A stretch of 64,000 bases of DNA from Akebia trifoliata (GCA_017979445.1 CM030705.1:15889040-15953039), one strand, 5' to 3'. Positions 35,979 through 46,440 are shown, counted from the first letter of the stretch. Numbers and translations: made by a program. Notes: generated by a model from the letters alone, not told the origin.

Positions 35979-36466
35979 GGGTAACTTAGATATAGCCCTC
36001 AATGTTTTGTTAAATATTTGAGATACCCTTCTTTAATTTTAAATTGTGACAGCCCCTTTTAAAGGCTAACTAAAATGATTTAAATGCACCTCATCATCAT
36101 CCTTTAACCAAAATAATTGAAAATGTATCTTCAAAATCAATATTATTTAAACCCCTATGGTAAAGATCTTTTACACTCAGTTGAATTGAAAATTTATTTC
36201 CTTCAACATTCAAACCTCAAGGAAAAGATATTAGGATTTTGAGAAAACAAAAATGATGAGTTTTTTGGTAGAAAAAGTCAAGGTGGTTGTTTTTTTTTTT
36301 TTTTACAATCTATGGTAGTAAGATTTTTTTTATAGAGATTGAAGATGAGGGTATTTAAGTCATTTTTTTGAGAAGATCTAGGTCAAAGGGCATGTTATCA
36401 GTTTGAAAACATAAGGATATCTAAAATATTGATCAAAATGTGAAGGACCATAACTAAATCACCCTA
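35979..36466. mobile_element. MITE-like element with long degenerate inverted repeats
   Basis: AGGGTAACTTAGATATAGCC at about 35979 and the minus-strand read AGGGTGATTTAGTTATGGTCC from about 36466 are homologous inverted ends. The arms are about 55 bp, including TTTTGTTAAATATTTGAGAT / TTTTGATCAATATTTTAGAT. It sits almost back to back with the MITE at 35633-35970. Confidence 0.65.
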
Positions 36467-36549
36467 AAATAAAAGGATTCTTTTGCATGTCACAATAATT
36501 AGTTAGACCAAAATTTGGAATTCTCCTCTTAATTCAATAAATTTAAAGA

Positions 36550-36945
36550 GAATTAGAGATAGACCCTTGAGTTTTCAAGCTGATGATATACCTTTGATTT
36601 TGATCTTTTGCAAAAGATTCATGAAAAATGATCAAATTATCTTAATTTTTTATATCTTACCAATTTTTTTTGATTTTTTCTACTTGGAAACCACTGGGTA
36701 TGATTTACCAGGAAGGGGTTTTTTGGAAGAAAAATCGAAGTTTTTGATCATGAGGTTGAACAGTTGGTTGATTTGAATTTAAAATAATGTAACATATATA
36801 TAAAATACATCGAGGACAATAAATTTTAAGCAAATAAAAAATAAAATAAATAAGGGCTTTTACAAAAAGTTGTGATGGTTATTTTTGTCATTTTCTATTA
36901 AAGATATGCCATCAATTTGAAAAATCATGGGTATATCAAATGTCT
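36550..36945. mobile_element. Third MITE-like inverted-repeat element
   Basis: ACCCTTGAGTTTTCAAGCTG (about 36566) and the minus-strand read ACCCATGATTTTTCAAATTG (from about 36933) are inverted relatives, continuing through ATGATATACCTTTGA / ATGGCATATCTTTAA. Both resemble the terminal sequence of the element at 35979-36466, so the two may belong to one family. Confidence 0.5.
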
Positions 36946-37560
36946 TCATGACGTAACAAATTTGGGTATCGTAGATTTGCATCTCGGGATACACAATTTC
37001 CTTAAGATACACTTTTTTTGAAGAATTGCAATCATGCATCTCGAGGCATTCAAATCTATGGTACCCCGAACTTGTCCACATCTTGGAGTCATTTGAGTAT
37101 GCCTTTTGGCAAGTCATATTATAAGGACTCATCGAAGTTTTAACAAAACATGGAGGAGTTTCCTCAAAATCCTCATATTTAAAAGCGTTTTTCCTTGACC
37201 ATTTATTTGAAGTTTAAATAAATCTAAAAAATATTAAAATGACAGATAAAAAGACAAAACGAACTATATGACAAAGTAGCAGTTGAAAGAAGCAGAAAAT
37301 TATTTAATTTTATAGGGAAAAGTAGTTTTACAGGATTTCTTTTTCAGTATTCAGACCGAGTTGGACTTTATCAAAGTCATTGTAAAATTTTCAAATATTG
37401 TGAGGCATTGCTCGCAATATTTATATAATTATATAATTAGAAATTTAAATGGGAAAAACCTTTCAAAGAAGAGAGAGTTACCGGACAAAATTAGCTAGCT
37501 ATGATCTAATCTATTTTTATTTCTTTTATAAAAATAAAAACAAACCTCCTTTAGACTTTT
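36946..37560. other. Non-coding interval
   Basis: Contains a 90-codon minus-strand frame (36860-37132) with several Cys, Met and Tyr residues but no domain I recognise. It overlaps the end of the preceding inverted-repeat element. No promoter or splice context was found. Otherwise AT-rich. Confidence 0.4.
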
Positions 37561-37564
37561 GACA

Positions 37565-38060
37565 ACTCAACGGAATCTTACATTATCAAGTTGGTTTCTC
37601 AACAAACCTTATAGTGAAATCTACATCATTTTATAGATCAAATAGTCATAATATCCTACTTATTTAAATCAAATCCATATTATATCATCTCTCTCAAATT
37701 CACAGTTAAGCTTAAACTTTTATTATTATTGCCATGGATTAGGAGGCATCAATTATTATTATTATTAGTATTATTAAATTTGAGTTTTACTATGAAATTT
37801 AGAGGATTATGATGTTGGATTGCCAATGTGGCTATATGGGTTCGATGATGGTTCTGGGAGAGAGAATGAATGTTGAGAGGAGAGAGATTATAGTAATTGA
37901 TATTTAATTTAAATAACTTTAAATAAATTAAAATTTTAATCTTTTAAAATAATATGGATCTCACTATAAGGTTTATTGAGTAACTAACTTGATGAAGTAA
38001 GGTTCCCTTAAATTTGTGAGAATTCTAAGATAGTGTTTCTAATAAAAATGCAACAGTGAG
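37565..38060. mobile_element. Inverted-repeat element related to the 8.3/40.5 kb family
   Basis: The left arm (37568-37630, TCTTACATTATCAAGTTGGT...CCTTATAGTGAAATC) is the inverse of the right arm (37955-38010, GATCTCACTATAAGG...AACTTGATGAAGTAAGG). The outer parts also pair weakly out to about 38050. The motif TTGATGAAGTAAGGTTCCCTT is shared with 8280-8330 and 40570-40620, linking the elements. An (ATT)n microsatellite lies inside at about 37743-37770. Confidence 0.65.
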
Positions 38061-38068
38061 ATCTGCAC

Positions 38069-38722
38069 TAGGGGTGCCAATGGGTACCCATTTACTTGGA
38101 ATCGAAATGAAAAATTGAAAACCTTGGTTCTGATTCCCTTATTATTGGAACCGAACCGATAGGAACCATAACCATTAGCTTCTATCCGATGGATAACTAT
38201 AGGTACCCAAGATTGATTTATTTTAACATTTATTATTACATTATACATTATTTAAGATTTTCCTATATTTTAAAATTAACTTAAGTTATATAAATTTCTT
38301 CAATTTTTCATATAAACTAAATATTGGAGTTTAGAATGGGTCATCACTTCTTAAAGTTTATTACTTGTATAGAAGATGTATTTTAATTATTTTTTTAAAA
38401 GTCATTAAATCATATTTTTAGTTGAATAATTTATAATTAAATTGATACTTTATAGATAATATGTGATTTTTCAAAAGGAAATTATTTTTATAATAATTTT
38501 AAATTATTTTTATAATAATTTTGAAATATTTTTATAATAATTTTAAAATATATTTTTTCCATTTGAGTTTTGAAAATTGGAGTTGACGGGTACTTGTGAT
38601 TCTTGACGGTTCCGATTCCATTTTTTTTAGAATTGAAATAAAATTCAATAAGAATCGAAATAGAAAAAAATATAGTGATTATGATACTAATTTTCTTAGG
38701 AACTCACTCATTGACAACCCTG
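38069..38722. mobile_element. hAT-like non-autonomous element
   Basis: Ends TAGGGGTGCCAATGGGTACC (38069) and, inverted at the right, CAGGGTTGTCAATGAGTGAG (from 38722). These resemble plant hAT terminal repeats of the CAGGGGTGTCAA type. The interior shows repeated GGTTCCGATTCC-type sequence and AT-rich repeats (TTTTTATAATAATTT, 38485-38550). No transposase. An 8-bp target duplication was not found. A related end lies near 44105. Confidence 0.55.
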
Positions 38723-39136
38723 GTACGTACGATAAATCTGTCTTTAAAGAAGAGTACTTCTATTGCTATAACAAATCTTGATAAGGCCACCTCAAGATGT
38801 GTGCCAACTATTTGATGATTTACATATGAATTAAGATGGCATTAGCAAAAGTTGGTGTGGCAATAGAATCTCTCTTATTTTTTCATAAAACGTTGATTTT
38901 AACTTTAATAGCAGCCGTGCATACCTGTACGTGTTCTCATGCACACTGTTGGATGGTACATTTCTGTCGGGATAAGTATTTTTTCTTGTAGTATTATATC
39001 ATGTCCCGGAAATTAATTGATTTGATGTACATCTAAGGGAGGACATCAAAAGTATCCTCCAAGGGAGGAGGACCCTAAGACTCATCTATAAATTTGTTAC
39101 TTTCCTTGTGTATTATAGCTTGCAGAGAGTCTGATC
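38723..39136 (+). promoter_or_regulatory. Promoter region of the small secreted-peptide gene
   Basis: TATAAAT at 39087-39093 lies 44 bases before the ATG (39137), so the 5' leader would be only about 15-20 bases if transcription starts near 39115-39120. Upstream is GC-poor, with ATGCACACTG and TACGTGTTCTC near 38930. The hAT-like element ends about 365 bases before the TATA box and could contribute regulatory sequence. Confidence 0.55.
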
Positions 39137-39890
39137 ATGGCGACAAGATCTGTCTTACTCTTTTCTATCTTCCTTTTTCTTGGAACTTCTGCTGTTTTTA
39201 TTGCCCATGCAAGACCATATCCAGGTAATTAGCTTTCCTTCATCATGTGCAACTTGTGTCTATAGATACATTTCTACTCTAACATGAGAGAGAGATAGAG
39301 AGATAGAGAGATCTACCCCCCTTTCTTTTAGTTTATGTAGTCTTTAGAGTCACAATCAGCAACATAGGGTGTCGTGGCATGTTGTGGTTGGAGATTAAAT
39401 ACACCGGACTGAGTACAATACAGAAAACGGCTTGGTTAGGAGTCCCATATGGGTCTTAAACTCCGACCAAACCGTGCCGTGTAGACAGGGCGTTCCTATT
39501 CTATAAGAATGGGACACCTTATCTGATCCTGATTCTTTTTTATTTTCATTTTTATGAGTAGATTCTTGCTTTTAGTGCCCATGCAAGGACATCAGCTTCC
39601 CATTTTCATGTCTCTTCAACGTATGTGTATAGTTAAATTTCTAGTCTACCATGCATGAGAGAGAGAGAGAGAGATTTCTATAACCTTCTATTTAATTCCC
39701 TTGATTTGCAGAGGATCCATGTACTTGGGCTATTGTGAAAAGAGAATGTGCTGGAAGGGTATCACCTTCGCCTCCTCCACCTCCAAAAGCGTCGCCTCCC
39801 CGCCCGCCCAACAAAACGCCTATGACTGCTGCCTCAGTTTTGGTAGCATGGGCAGAACAACTCGAGACACTTCTACCGCGCAAGCTTTAG
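39137..39890 (+). CDS. Small secreted proline-rich peptide precursor, two exons
   Basis: Exon 1 is 39137-39224 and exon 2 is 39712-39890, joined in phase 1 with a GT donor (CCAG|GTAATT) and AG acceptor (TTGATTTGCAG|AGG). The product is 88 aa. Residues 1-25 form a signal peptide (basic MATR start, hydrophobic VLLFSIFLFLG core, AHA cleavage site). The mature part has two Cys (33 and 42), an SPSPPPPPK stretch with further PP pairs at about 48-62, and a hydrophobic/acidic tail ending LLPRKL. This suggests an apoplastic peptide or wall-associated protein. I do not recognise the family. An alternative frame in exon 2 lacks a signal peptide and is a shadow. TATA box and AATAAA flank the model correctly. 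Confidence 0.7.
39225..39711 (+). other. Intron with partial duplication of exon 1 end
   Basis: The intron contains GTGCCCATGCAAGGACATC at about 39574, a degenerate copy of the exon 1 end (ATTGCCCATGCAAGACCATA, 39199). A similar downstream order follows (AGCTTTCC/AGCTTCCC, a TGTCTATAGA/TGTGTATAG block, TTTCTACTCTA/TTTCTAGTCTA, then GAGA microsatellites at 39286-39312 and 39657-39675). This is a tandem duplication of about 370 bp including exon 1 coding sequence. Confidence 0.65.
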
Positions 39891-40066
39891 CTCGATTAGG
39901 GACCTTAAGTGATAAGGGTGAAAGAGTCAGAATGTTTTATCTAAGTGTGTCAAGTTGTTGTTGTCGATTGTTATTTTGTTTGATCAAGAGATCTAATGCA
40001 TGAAAATCTTGGAATCTACTCTACCTTTGAAGGGTTATTTTTGTTGTATTTATTTTGATGTGTTGT

Positions 40067-40072
40067 AATAAA
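40067..40072 (+). terminator. Polyadenylation signal of the secreted-peptide gene
   Basis: AATAAA lies 177 bases after the TAG, preceded by a TTGT/TTTTGATGTG-rich far-upstream-like stretch, consistent with a plant 3' UTR. Confidence 0.5.
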
Positions 40073-40494
40073 TGCTACGCATAGAAGAAAAACTATTCCA
40101 GTAAAAAGTCCAGATATATCTCGAGATCTCTGTTATGAACTATATTTCCAGATTCATCTATGGAAAATCCTAATTAATGTGTCATGTATTAATTTAGTAC
40201 CTACTAATAATTAAGTAGAGCTTGTGAGAGTTGATTGAATAGAAGTTAGCGTTTTGTGTACCTAGAGAGATTTTTTGTATCAATTCGAGATCTCGAAGAA
40301 TCTTAGATGATCAATCACAAGAAGACTAACAAGGGTAGTTGTGCAATTTGGGGATGCCCTCAATACACACGGGTTAATGCGATTGGTCGATTTGGACTTT
40401 TGTAAAATCTCAGATTGACTTTTCCGTGCCACTTTGTAACTTGCATCTTGTTTAAGCTTATCTATATATATGAAAAATAATAATAATAATAATT
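40073..40494. other. Non-coding interval downstream of the peptide gene
   Basis: No gene recognised. Contains ATAATAATAATAATTAAG microsatellite sequence near 40475-40494 and a GAGATCTC-type palindrome near 40124 and 40288. Confidence 0.5.
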
Positions 40495-40745
40495 AAGAAG
40501 ATTTACTTGGCAGACCTAATTATTGCATTTTTATTACAAAAACTCTCTTGGAGTTTTGAAAACTCCAAGGGAACCTTACTTTGTGAAGTTTGTTATCCAT
40601 AAAACCTTACTTTATCAAGTTTATTAACCTACCTTGGAGTGGGGATCCTTATCATAAAATTCCAATTGATGAGGAGGTTAATTTGTTACTTAACATACCT
40701 TGGAGTGGATCCTAACTGCATTGATTTGTAGCATCCAAATATTAA
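40495..40745 (-). mobile_element. Second copy of the palindrome-bearing MITE family
   Basis: In inverted orientation this matches 8160-8420: GATTTACTTGGCAGACC end, TTATTACAAAAACTCTCTTGG, the palindrome CTTGGAGTTTTGAAAACTCC (40550-40569), AAGGGAACCTTACTTTGTGAAG, GTGGGGATCC, CTTAACATACC, and a GTAGCATCC end. An internal duplication (CCTTGGAGTGGGGATCC and CCTTGGAGTGGATCC) is present. Confidence 0.7.
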
Positions 40746-40749
40746 GGAG

Positions 40750-40986
40750 ATTTCTAAATTTGTTTTAGTAGATTTAAGACTTGTCATACGTGAGAATGGT
40801 TTCCATTGAAAGCTTTCCTAGTTCTGTACAAACTCTACAATAAGAAGGTTCCCTAGTTCAATAGGAATTCTATGTAAAGAAATCCTAATTCTCTCTACGT
40901 GTAAATATAAATTATATAAGTCAATGAAACATACTCATTCTCTAATGTTTTGAGAGAGTTTTAAAAATTCTTTATGGTATCAGAGC
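40750..40986 (+). mobile_element. copia LTR end with initiator tRNA-Met PBS (plus orientation)
   Basis: ATACGTGAGAATGGTTTCCA...ATATAAGTCAATGAAACAT...TTTGAGAGAGTTTTAAAAATTC is followed by TGGTATCAGAGC (40975-40986), the standard PBS. The same LTR sequence occurs in reverse at 41500-41785. The left end is not defined and may be cut by the MITE copy. Confidence 0.7.
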
Positions 40987-40999
40987 AAGTTGGAATAGG

Positions 41000-41480
41000 G
41001 GGTTTCAACATTATAGTAGTAAAAGATTCATATTTTGGACCCAATCCTTGAAAAAGCCAAAATACCTTATTACCATCCTAAACAGGCTTATTAATAGTGA
41101 CAAAATCATCGCATATAGCTTTAAACTTATTGATGTAATCAGTTAAGGCCAAGTCACCTTTCTTGCATAATTGTAGTTGTTGGGTCAATTGAAATTCACG
41201 AGCTTGAGAATCAACAAAATAGGCTTTCACCAGGTAGTTTCACACATCATTTGCAGTCTCCAAACTAACTACAAGACGCAAAGCTTCATCAGACAAGCAG
41301 CTGGTGATCGGTGCCTTAAACTTACGCTCTGATTTCCTTTACATTGTTGCTCACATTGATGGAGTTGAAAGGAACTGAATATTTTCCTTCAACTATTAAT
41401 GTGTTCGCAATTGTCTTCAACCTAATTTGTGACGGTTGGAACAAATTTGGATGGATCAAAGATCGGTAAGACTTCTACCA
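41000..41480 (-). pseudogene. copia Gag (UBN2-type) fragment
   Basis: The reverse strand carries SQAREFQLTQQLQLCKKGDL, then LTDYINKFKAICDDFVTINK, and upstream a LSDEALRLVVSLETANDV block, all in one main frame with few stops. This is the central helical core of copia Gag. Its orientation is opposite to the PBS at 40975, and no pol follows. Confidence 0.75.
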
Positions 41481-41499
41481 ATGAGAGTGCCTTCTCTCA

Positions 41500-41785
41500 C
41501 TTCAAATCTTGTTCACAAACATTTCATTGACTTATATAATATTATTTTTACACATACAAAGAATTAGGAATACTTTACATAGAATTCATATTGAACTACG
41601 GAACCTTCTAATTGTAGAGTTTGTATAGAACTAGGAAACCTTCCAATGGAACCCATTCTCACGTATGAAAAGTCTTATACGAAAGCCACCAAATCTACCG
41701 AAACAAATTTGGAGACGAAACTAGAAGTAGATTTGGAAATCTCTTTTATACCAAAAACATGATCTGATGCCACATGGTTATTGTG
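41500..41785 (-). mobile_element. copia LTR, minus orientation
   Basis: The reverse strand reads CATACGTGAGAATGGGTTCC, then ...TAGTTCTATACAAACTCTAC, GAATTCTATGTAAAG and TATATAAGTCAATGAAATG, matching 40785-40930 on the plus strand. It lies upstream of the minus-strand gag fragment as a 5' LTR should, but no PBS is visible after it. It is joined at about 41790 to a Tat gag. Confidence 0.7.
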
Positions 41786-41789
41786 TAGA

Positions 41790-43273
41790 TGCAAAAACTT
41801 GCACTACCTCTTGATTCTCCCTGGTGGTAGTCGCTACATACCTTTTGAGATTCCCATCTTCAATCATATCTTTGATGATATATTGTAACCTATAGTAGTT
41901 TTCGGTTGGGTGATCTTCTGTTCTGTGATATTCACAATACGACTTCCCTGATTTTCTTTAATAATCCCGAGGTGGCTACACAAAACTTAGGTCATTGTGA
42001 ATGTGCCTCAATATCTCAGACATCTTCTCATTGAGCGGCATGTACACCCGCCCTCTTTTCCACCTTGATCTCCCTTTTGGTTCTCGACGTCATTTCCTGT
42101 TATCCACATTCCTCAGTTCACCTGAGGCTTTGGGGGCTTTAGGATCTGTAGTATTGACGATGATAGTTTGTGCTACTTGCTCTTTAATTTTCAATGATTC
42201 CTTTACTATGATGTACTTCTCCACCTTTGTATAAAGGTCTTCAAGTCGTGACGGATTGGACTTGATCAACGATTCATGTAACCAAGTTCTAGGAATAATC
42301 GTCGCTATATAAGCTGCACATGCAATCACCTCATCCAGGTTCTCCATGACTAATTTCTTCGTCCGAAAATGGGTCATGAAAGATTGAATACTTTCCCCAA
42401 TTTCCTGCCGTAGGTGGAAGAGAATTTTTACCCCAACCTTCCTTTTCTGAAAGTGCACAAACTGCCCGACGAAGGCTTCTTCAAGCTCGGAAAAACTCGT
42501 TATCAATAAAGTAGGCAGCCTCTAAAATCATGACAAAACTCCATGCAGTTGCTAGGAAGAGCGCAGATTAACGAATCATTATTCTAGTACAGGACCATCT
42601 GACTCCTATAATAGAGGATATGATCCATAAGATCCCTTGTTCTGTCGCATGCTTCGAACTTTAGTAAATGGAATGCTTTTGGGGGTTTAGATCACATTAT
42701 TGCTGGTGAAAATGGTGTCCCATTGAGTTCCTGAATTACATTCCGAGCTCCTTGTCCCAGATATCTTTTTCGAATGATTTCCTCGTCTCTCCTCTATAAC
42801 ATTTCTTTTACCTCTCTTCTTATCATTGGATTCTGAGTTTTTGAGCTTCCTTGTTGCACTCTGATAGCTTTTGAGTTCACAGTGCACTTGCCCTCCGTTT
42901 ACTTTATTGTAGGAGGTGGAGGTTCCCGTCTAGCTCCTACCAAGTCTCCTCCTATTTTAGTTCCCTTACCCAACCTTTGTCTGAGCTCTTCATTTTCCCT
43001 TCTTATTGTCGTAATCTCATTGTTTTGCTTCTCCAGCCTCTTATACATTTCTTCCCTCATTTCTATTAACAAACGGTGCAGCGCCCATGGGTTTTGCGGT
43101 GTTGGTGGTGGGTCCATTTCCTCTCCTTTTTTTTTTCTTTTAACCCTAAAGAACATTTCCATCATTTCTTTAAACCCAATCGAACTCACACTCGCACTCG
43201 CCTTCGATCCATGAGTCATCAAACTCCCACTCGCTTTAGATTTCTTTTTTTTACTTACTTTTCCTTGTTTCAT
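41790..43273 (-). pseudogene. Tat-type Ty3/gypsy Gag
   Basis: The N-terminal frame (43273-42899) has a Lys-rich start, MDPPPTPQNPWALHRL and a coiled coil (EEMYKRLEKQNNEI...ENEELRQRLG). After a degenerate part, the frame 42506-42090 has the capsid pattern SFSELEEAFVGQFV, LFHLRQEIGESIQSFMTHF, ACAAYIATIIPRTWLHESL and SRLEDLYTKVEKYI. Downstream (42090-41800) a zinc-knuckle-like CEYHRTEDHPTENYYRL is recognisable. This order is typical of Tat Gag. Stops and frameshifts are present, and pol is missing because the copia LTR joins at 41790. Confidence 0.85.
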
Positions 43274-43299
43274 ATCGCTCAGTTGTTGGACTACTAACC

Positions 43300-44573
43300 A
43301 TGTGTACGTCGTGTCCTTTGTTCTGTTCTCAAGAATGACGCTAATGGTAGAGGTCGATTTTATGGTAAATTGACATTTATCACGATTTCATCATTAAACC
43401 CACAAAATAATATAAAAAATATGGAAAAGAAAGAAGACAAGGATTTTTTACGCAGTTCGACAAATGTGGCCACGTCTATGGGCTCAAGGAGTTATTTATT
43501 ATAAATCTCACGATTACATGAGATCCCTTCCTCGGTCTCTCCCCTTCTTCTTCCCACTTTTACAATGACCTTTAGCTCTTTAAATAGAAAAACCCTAAAA
43601 TACTCATAGTTGTACTATTACCCATTATTTGAATTAGTAATTACATAAAAGGGGAATAATCCTCTTAAATTAAGAAAAAAAAATAAATCTCTAATCATTG
43701 TAATTCTTTTTAAATATATAACATATAACATACAAAAAAAAATATCAACTTAACTACAATTTTTCATACTAAAACTAGGAATTAATGATTTTTCCCAAAG
43801 TAAAAATTCATATAATTTTTTTTTTGAAGAAATTACCCATTTTAAGCTCCAATAAATATTTTATATGAAAAAAATTGAAGCACTTTTATGTAAAATGTAT
43901 CATTTAATTTTAAAATATTAAAACCTTAAATCATCTATAGCATAAAAAAATAATAAAATAAATCGATTCCTAGTACCCATTAGATAAAACCTAACACTTC
44001 CAGTTCCTTTTTTTATAGGAACCAAATCAATAGGAATTGGAGCCCAATTTTCAATTTCGTTTCTAATTCAATCTTGGTTAAATGGGTAACCATTGGCATC
44101 CTAGTATGTGATGAGATGAGGATCTAAATAATTTTTTTTTAAACAAACACTTTCTAACTTTATAATCTATTTTAGTTAGATTTTTTTAACCTCCCAATTC
44201 CAACATGTAAGGGGGTTACTAAATATTTTTTAATAGAATTTTAAAGATTCTACTAAATTTTATAGATTTTTTTTTAACTTCAACATGGAATGGGAATTCA
44301 AAGATTTTATTTTCTAATCTTAAAGTTTGAAATGTGTAGGACGAGACGAGAATACGAAGAATTTGTTATTTTTTAGGAAACTAATTTTATAATCTATTTT
44401 TAGTGTTTTTTTTTTTTTTTGTGAAAATCTTAAAATTCCAACATTTAAGGGGTTTATTACCATTTATAACATGTAGGATACATTTAAGAAACTTTTTTTT
44501 TTGTAGAGGAATTTTAACATGTGGAGAAGGGTTATTAAAAAAAAAAAATTGGGTCCTTCACTCAGTGTGGGGC
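43300..44573. other. Repeat-derived non-coding interval
   Basis: At 43440-43540 the sequence TTTTTTACGCAGTTCGACAA, then a GTGGCCACGTCTATGG type block, resembles a common plant copia LTR (GTGGTTCGGC...CTACGTCCA). At about 43960-44105 the inverse of a hAT-like end (TAACCATTGGCATCCTAGTA) appears, related to 38069. From 44140 to 44460 a segment with TTTATAATCTATTTT and CCAATTCCAACATGTAAGGG is duplicated with divergence. No gene found. Confidence 0.5.
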
Positions 44574-44578
44574 CTTAG

Positions 44579-45126
44579 TGTGAAGGTTATGCACGATGAC
44601 ACCTAAAGTTAGTTGTAGCTCGCCACGGAGTTACCCAATAGCACCCATGTAATATTATGTAAGGCTTACATATGAAGCTATATTAGCCCTCGTGCCATAG
44701 CATAACAGTTAGCTTAGTGGCACTTTTGTAATAAAATAGGCAAAAGTATGTCTGGCCTCTACTTTTGATGTTTCCTTATGGAAACCTAGGAAAGACTTAG
44801 CGCACTCTTTGTAGGAAGGGTGTCTTTGGTCCCAATCCTCAGCATACACCCACGTTGACTTCAAGCCTTCGCCTAAGCTACGTGGAGTCTCGTGTGTCAT
44901 AAATCATTAGTTGTTTGTAACACACCTATTTACTTTTGTAACGTGTTACTCCATGTAATTTGTATACTATATCAACAAAGTTGATTTTAGATTTTGTCTC
45001 GTGTTGCTCCCGTTTTCTTGTGTTGCTAGCTACATTTGTGTGTGTGAGATAATTTTGACAGGCTTGCTTGTGGATTAACACCCCAAACATCGCACGATTT
45101 TGTTCCAAAAAAACACGGCTGTGACA
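44579..45126 (+). mobile_element. 5' LTR of the Tekay element
   Basis: 548 bp, TGTGAAGGTTATGC...GGCTGTGACA. Shares with the 3' LTR the blocks CACCCATGTAAT, TTTGTAATAAAATAGG, GCCTTCGCCTAAGCTACGTG, TTTGTAACGTGTTACTC and GAGATAATTTTGACA. TAACGTGTTACTC is a palindromic-like motif kept in both. The LTRs differ at many positions, so the insertion is old. Confidence 0.9.
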
Positions 45127-45128
45127 GT

Positions 45129-45140
45129 TAGTATCAGAGC
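45129..45140 (+). other. Primer-binding site of the Tekay element
   Basis: TAGTATCAGAGC lies two bases after the LTR, one mismatch from the initiator tRNA-Met site TGGTATCAGAGC. Confidence 0.85.
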
Positions 45141-45179
45141 CAAGTTGGTTTCAGCACCAAGCTCTTCCCTAATTCCATT

Positions 45180-46440
45180 TAGTTTACGTAAACAATTGTA
45201 AGAGGAGAGAAAAGTACCGCGGACCAATCTGTTTCAACTTTACCACCTCCACATACAAACAAAGAACATATTGAGCTACTTGAAGATAAGATGACTCAAC
45301 TATCGGGTCTTGTTGATGGTATTGCTCAACTAAGTGATCGTTAGGATATGTTGGATAACCAATTTGTGACCTTCAGTACTAGATTGATTGACCTCGAGGA
45401 AGATACCTAAGGATCCTAAGTAGAATTATAGGAATAGATCACGAAGTTCACTACTAAGGTAGGTTTCTTAGTTAGAGTCGTTGATAATGAGCGACCTACC
45501 AGTAATGAAACTCCTCCCTTGTGCCTATGAGTCCCTGAGCCATACACCTTCAGTGGTGCTTGTGATGCGAAAGAGCTTGAGAATTTCTTATTTGATATGG
45601 AGTAATACTTTTATGCAGCTTGTTTAGATTCATAAGAGGTAAAGGTCAGCACAACTTCCATGTATCTTACAAGTGATGCCAAACTATGGTGGCGAACCAA
45701 GTATACTAAGATGGAAAAAGGCCAATGTTCCATCGATACATGGGATGACCTAAACGGGAGTTGAAAAATTAGTTTTTACTAGAGAATATAGAGTTCATTG
45801 CTAATAGAAAGTTGACACAACTCTACCAGACAAGTACAATGCATGACTACATCAAACAGTTTTTCGCATTGATGCTTGATATTTGTGATATGTCCGAGAA
45901 GGACAAGTTCTTATCATTCCAAGAAGAGCTTAAGCCTTGGGCTTAAACAGAACTCCAAAGGCAACGTGTGAAAGATCTTATGACTGTTATTGCCATAACT
46001 GAATGGTTGACGGATTATACTCTCATGGATAGGAATAGAAAGAAGGTACACCCTCAATCGAAGGGGTACTCTCCACAGCGTGAGCACACCAACGAGTACT
46101 CCAAAGGTAAGAATGGAGAGCACATACACAATTCTAACTAGGGATCCTAGGGGATTCCTCTCCTTTGAAGAATAGAAGTACCTTGCCTAACAATGATTAT
46201 AACAAGTTTAAATGCATTTTCTATGGTGGTCCTTACAAGACATTCAAGTGCCCACAGTGATCAAAGCTGACTGTACTATTAACCTCCTAGAATTACCTTA
46301 GTCACAAGAGAACAAGTAGGTGAGATGATGATGATTCTCCTTATATGGGAGCCATGTATTTATTGAATGCAATCAAATAGACCTTTAAAACTCAGAACCG
46401 TCAATAGAAGGGTCTCATGTATGTGGACATCGAAATTGGT
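45180..46440 (+). pseudogene. Tekay-type Gag and start of protease
   Basis: Recognisable blocks are EPYTFSGACDAKELENFLFD, then YFYAA, TSMYLTSDAKLWWRTKYTK, SIDTWDDLN (capsid N-terminal domain), MHDYIKQFFALMLDICDMSE and KDKFLSFQEELKPWA (capsid C-terminal domain), TELQRQRVKDLMTVIAI, then a zinc knuckle remnant CIFYGGPYKTFKCPQ (46215-46260). LMYVDIEIGDKTT (about 46418-46450) begins the protease and is cut by the Tat LTR at 46452. Multiple stops are present (for example Gln-to-stop changes at TAG/TAA). In chromoviruses Gag forms the particle and binds RNA. Confidence 0.85.

Noticed and set aside
39701..40003. 100-codon frame over exon 2 of the peptide gene
   Set aside because: Different frame from the spliced model; no signal peptide and no splice continuity. 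The spliced frame fits the TATA box, signal peptide, intron borders and stop.
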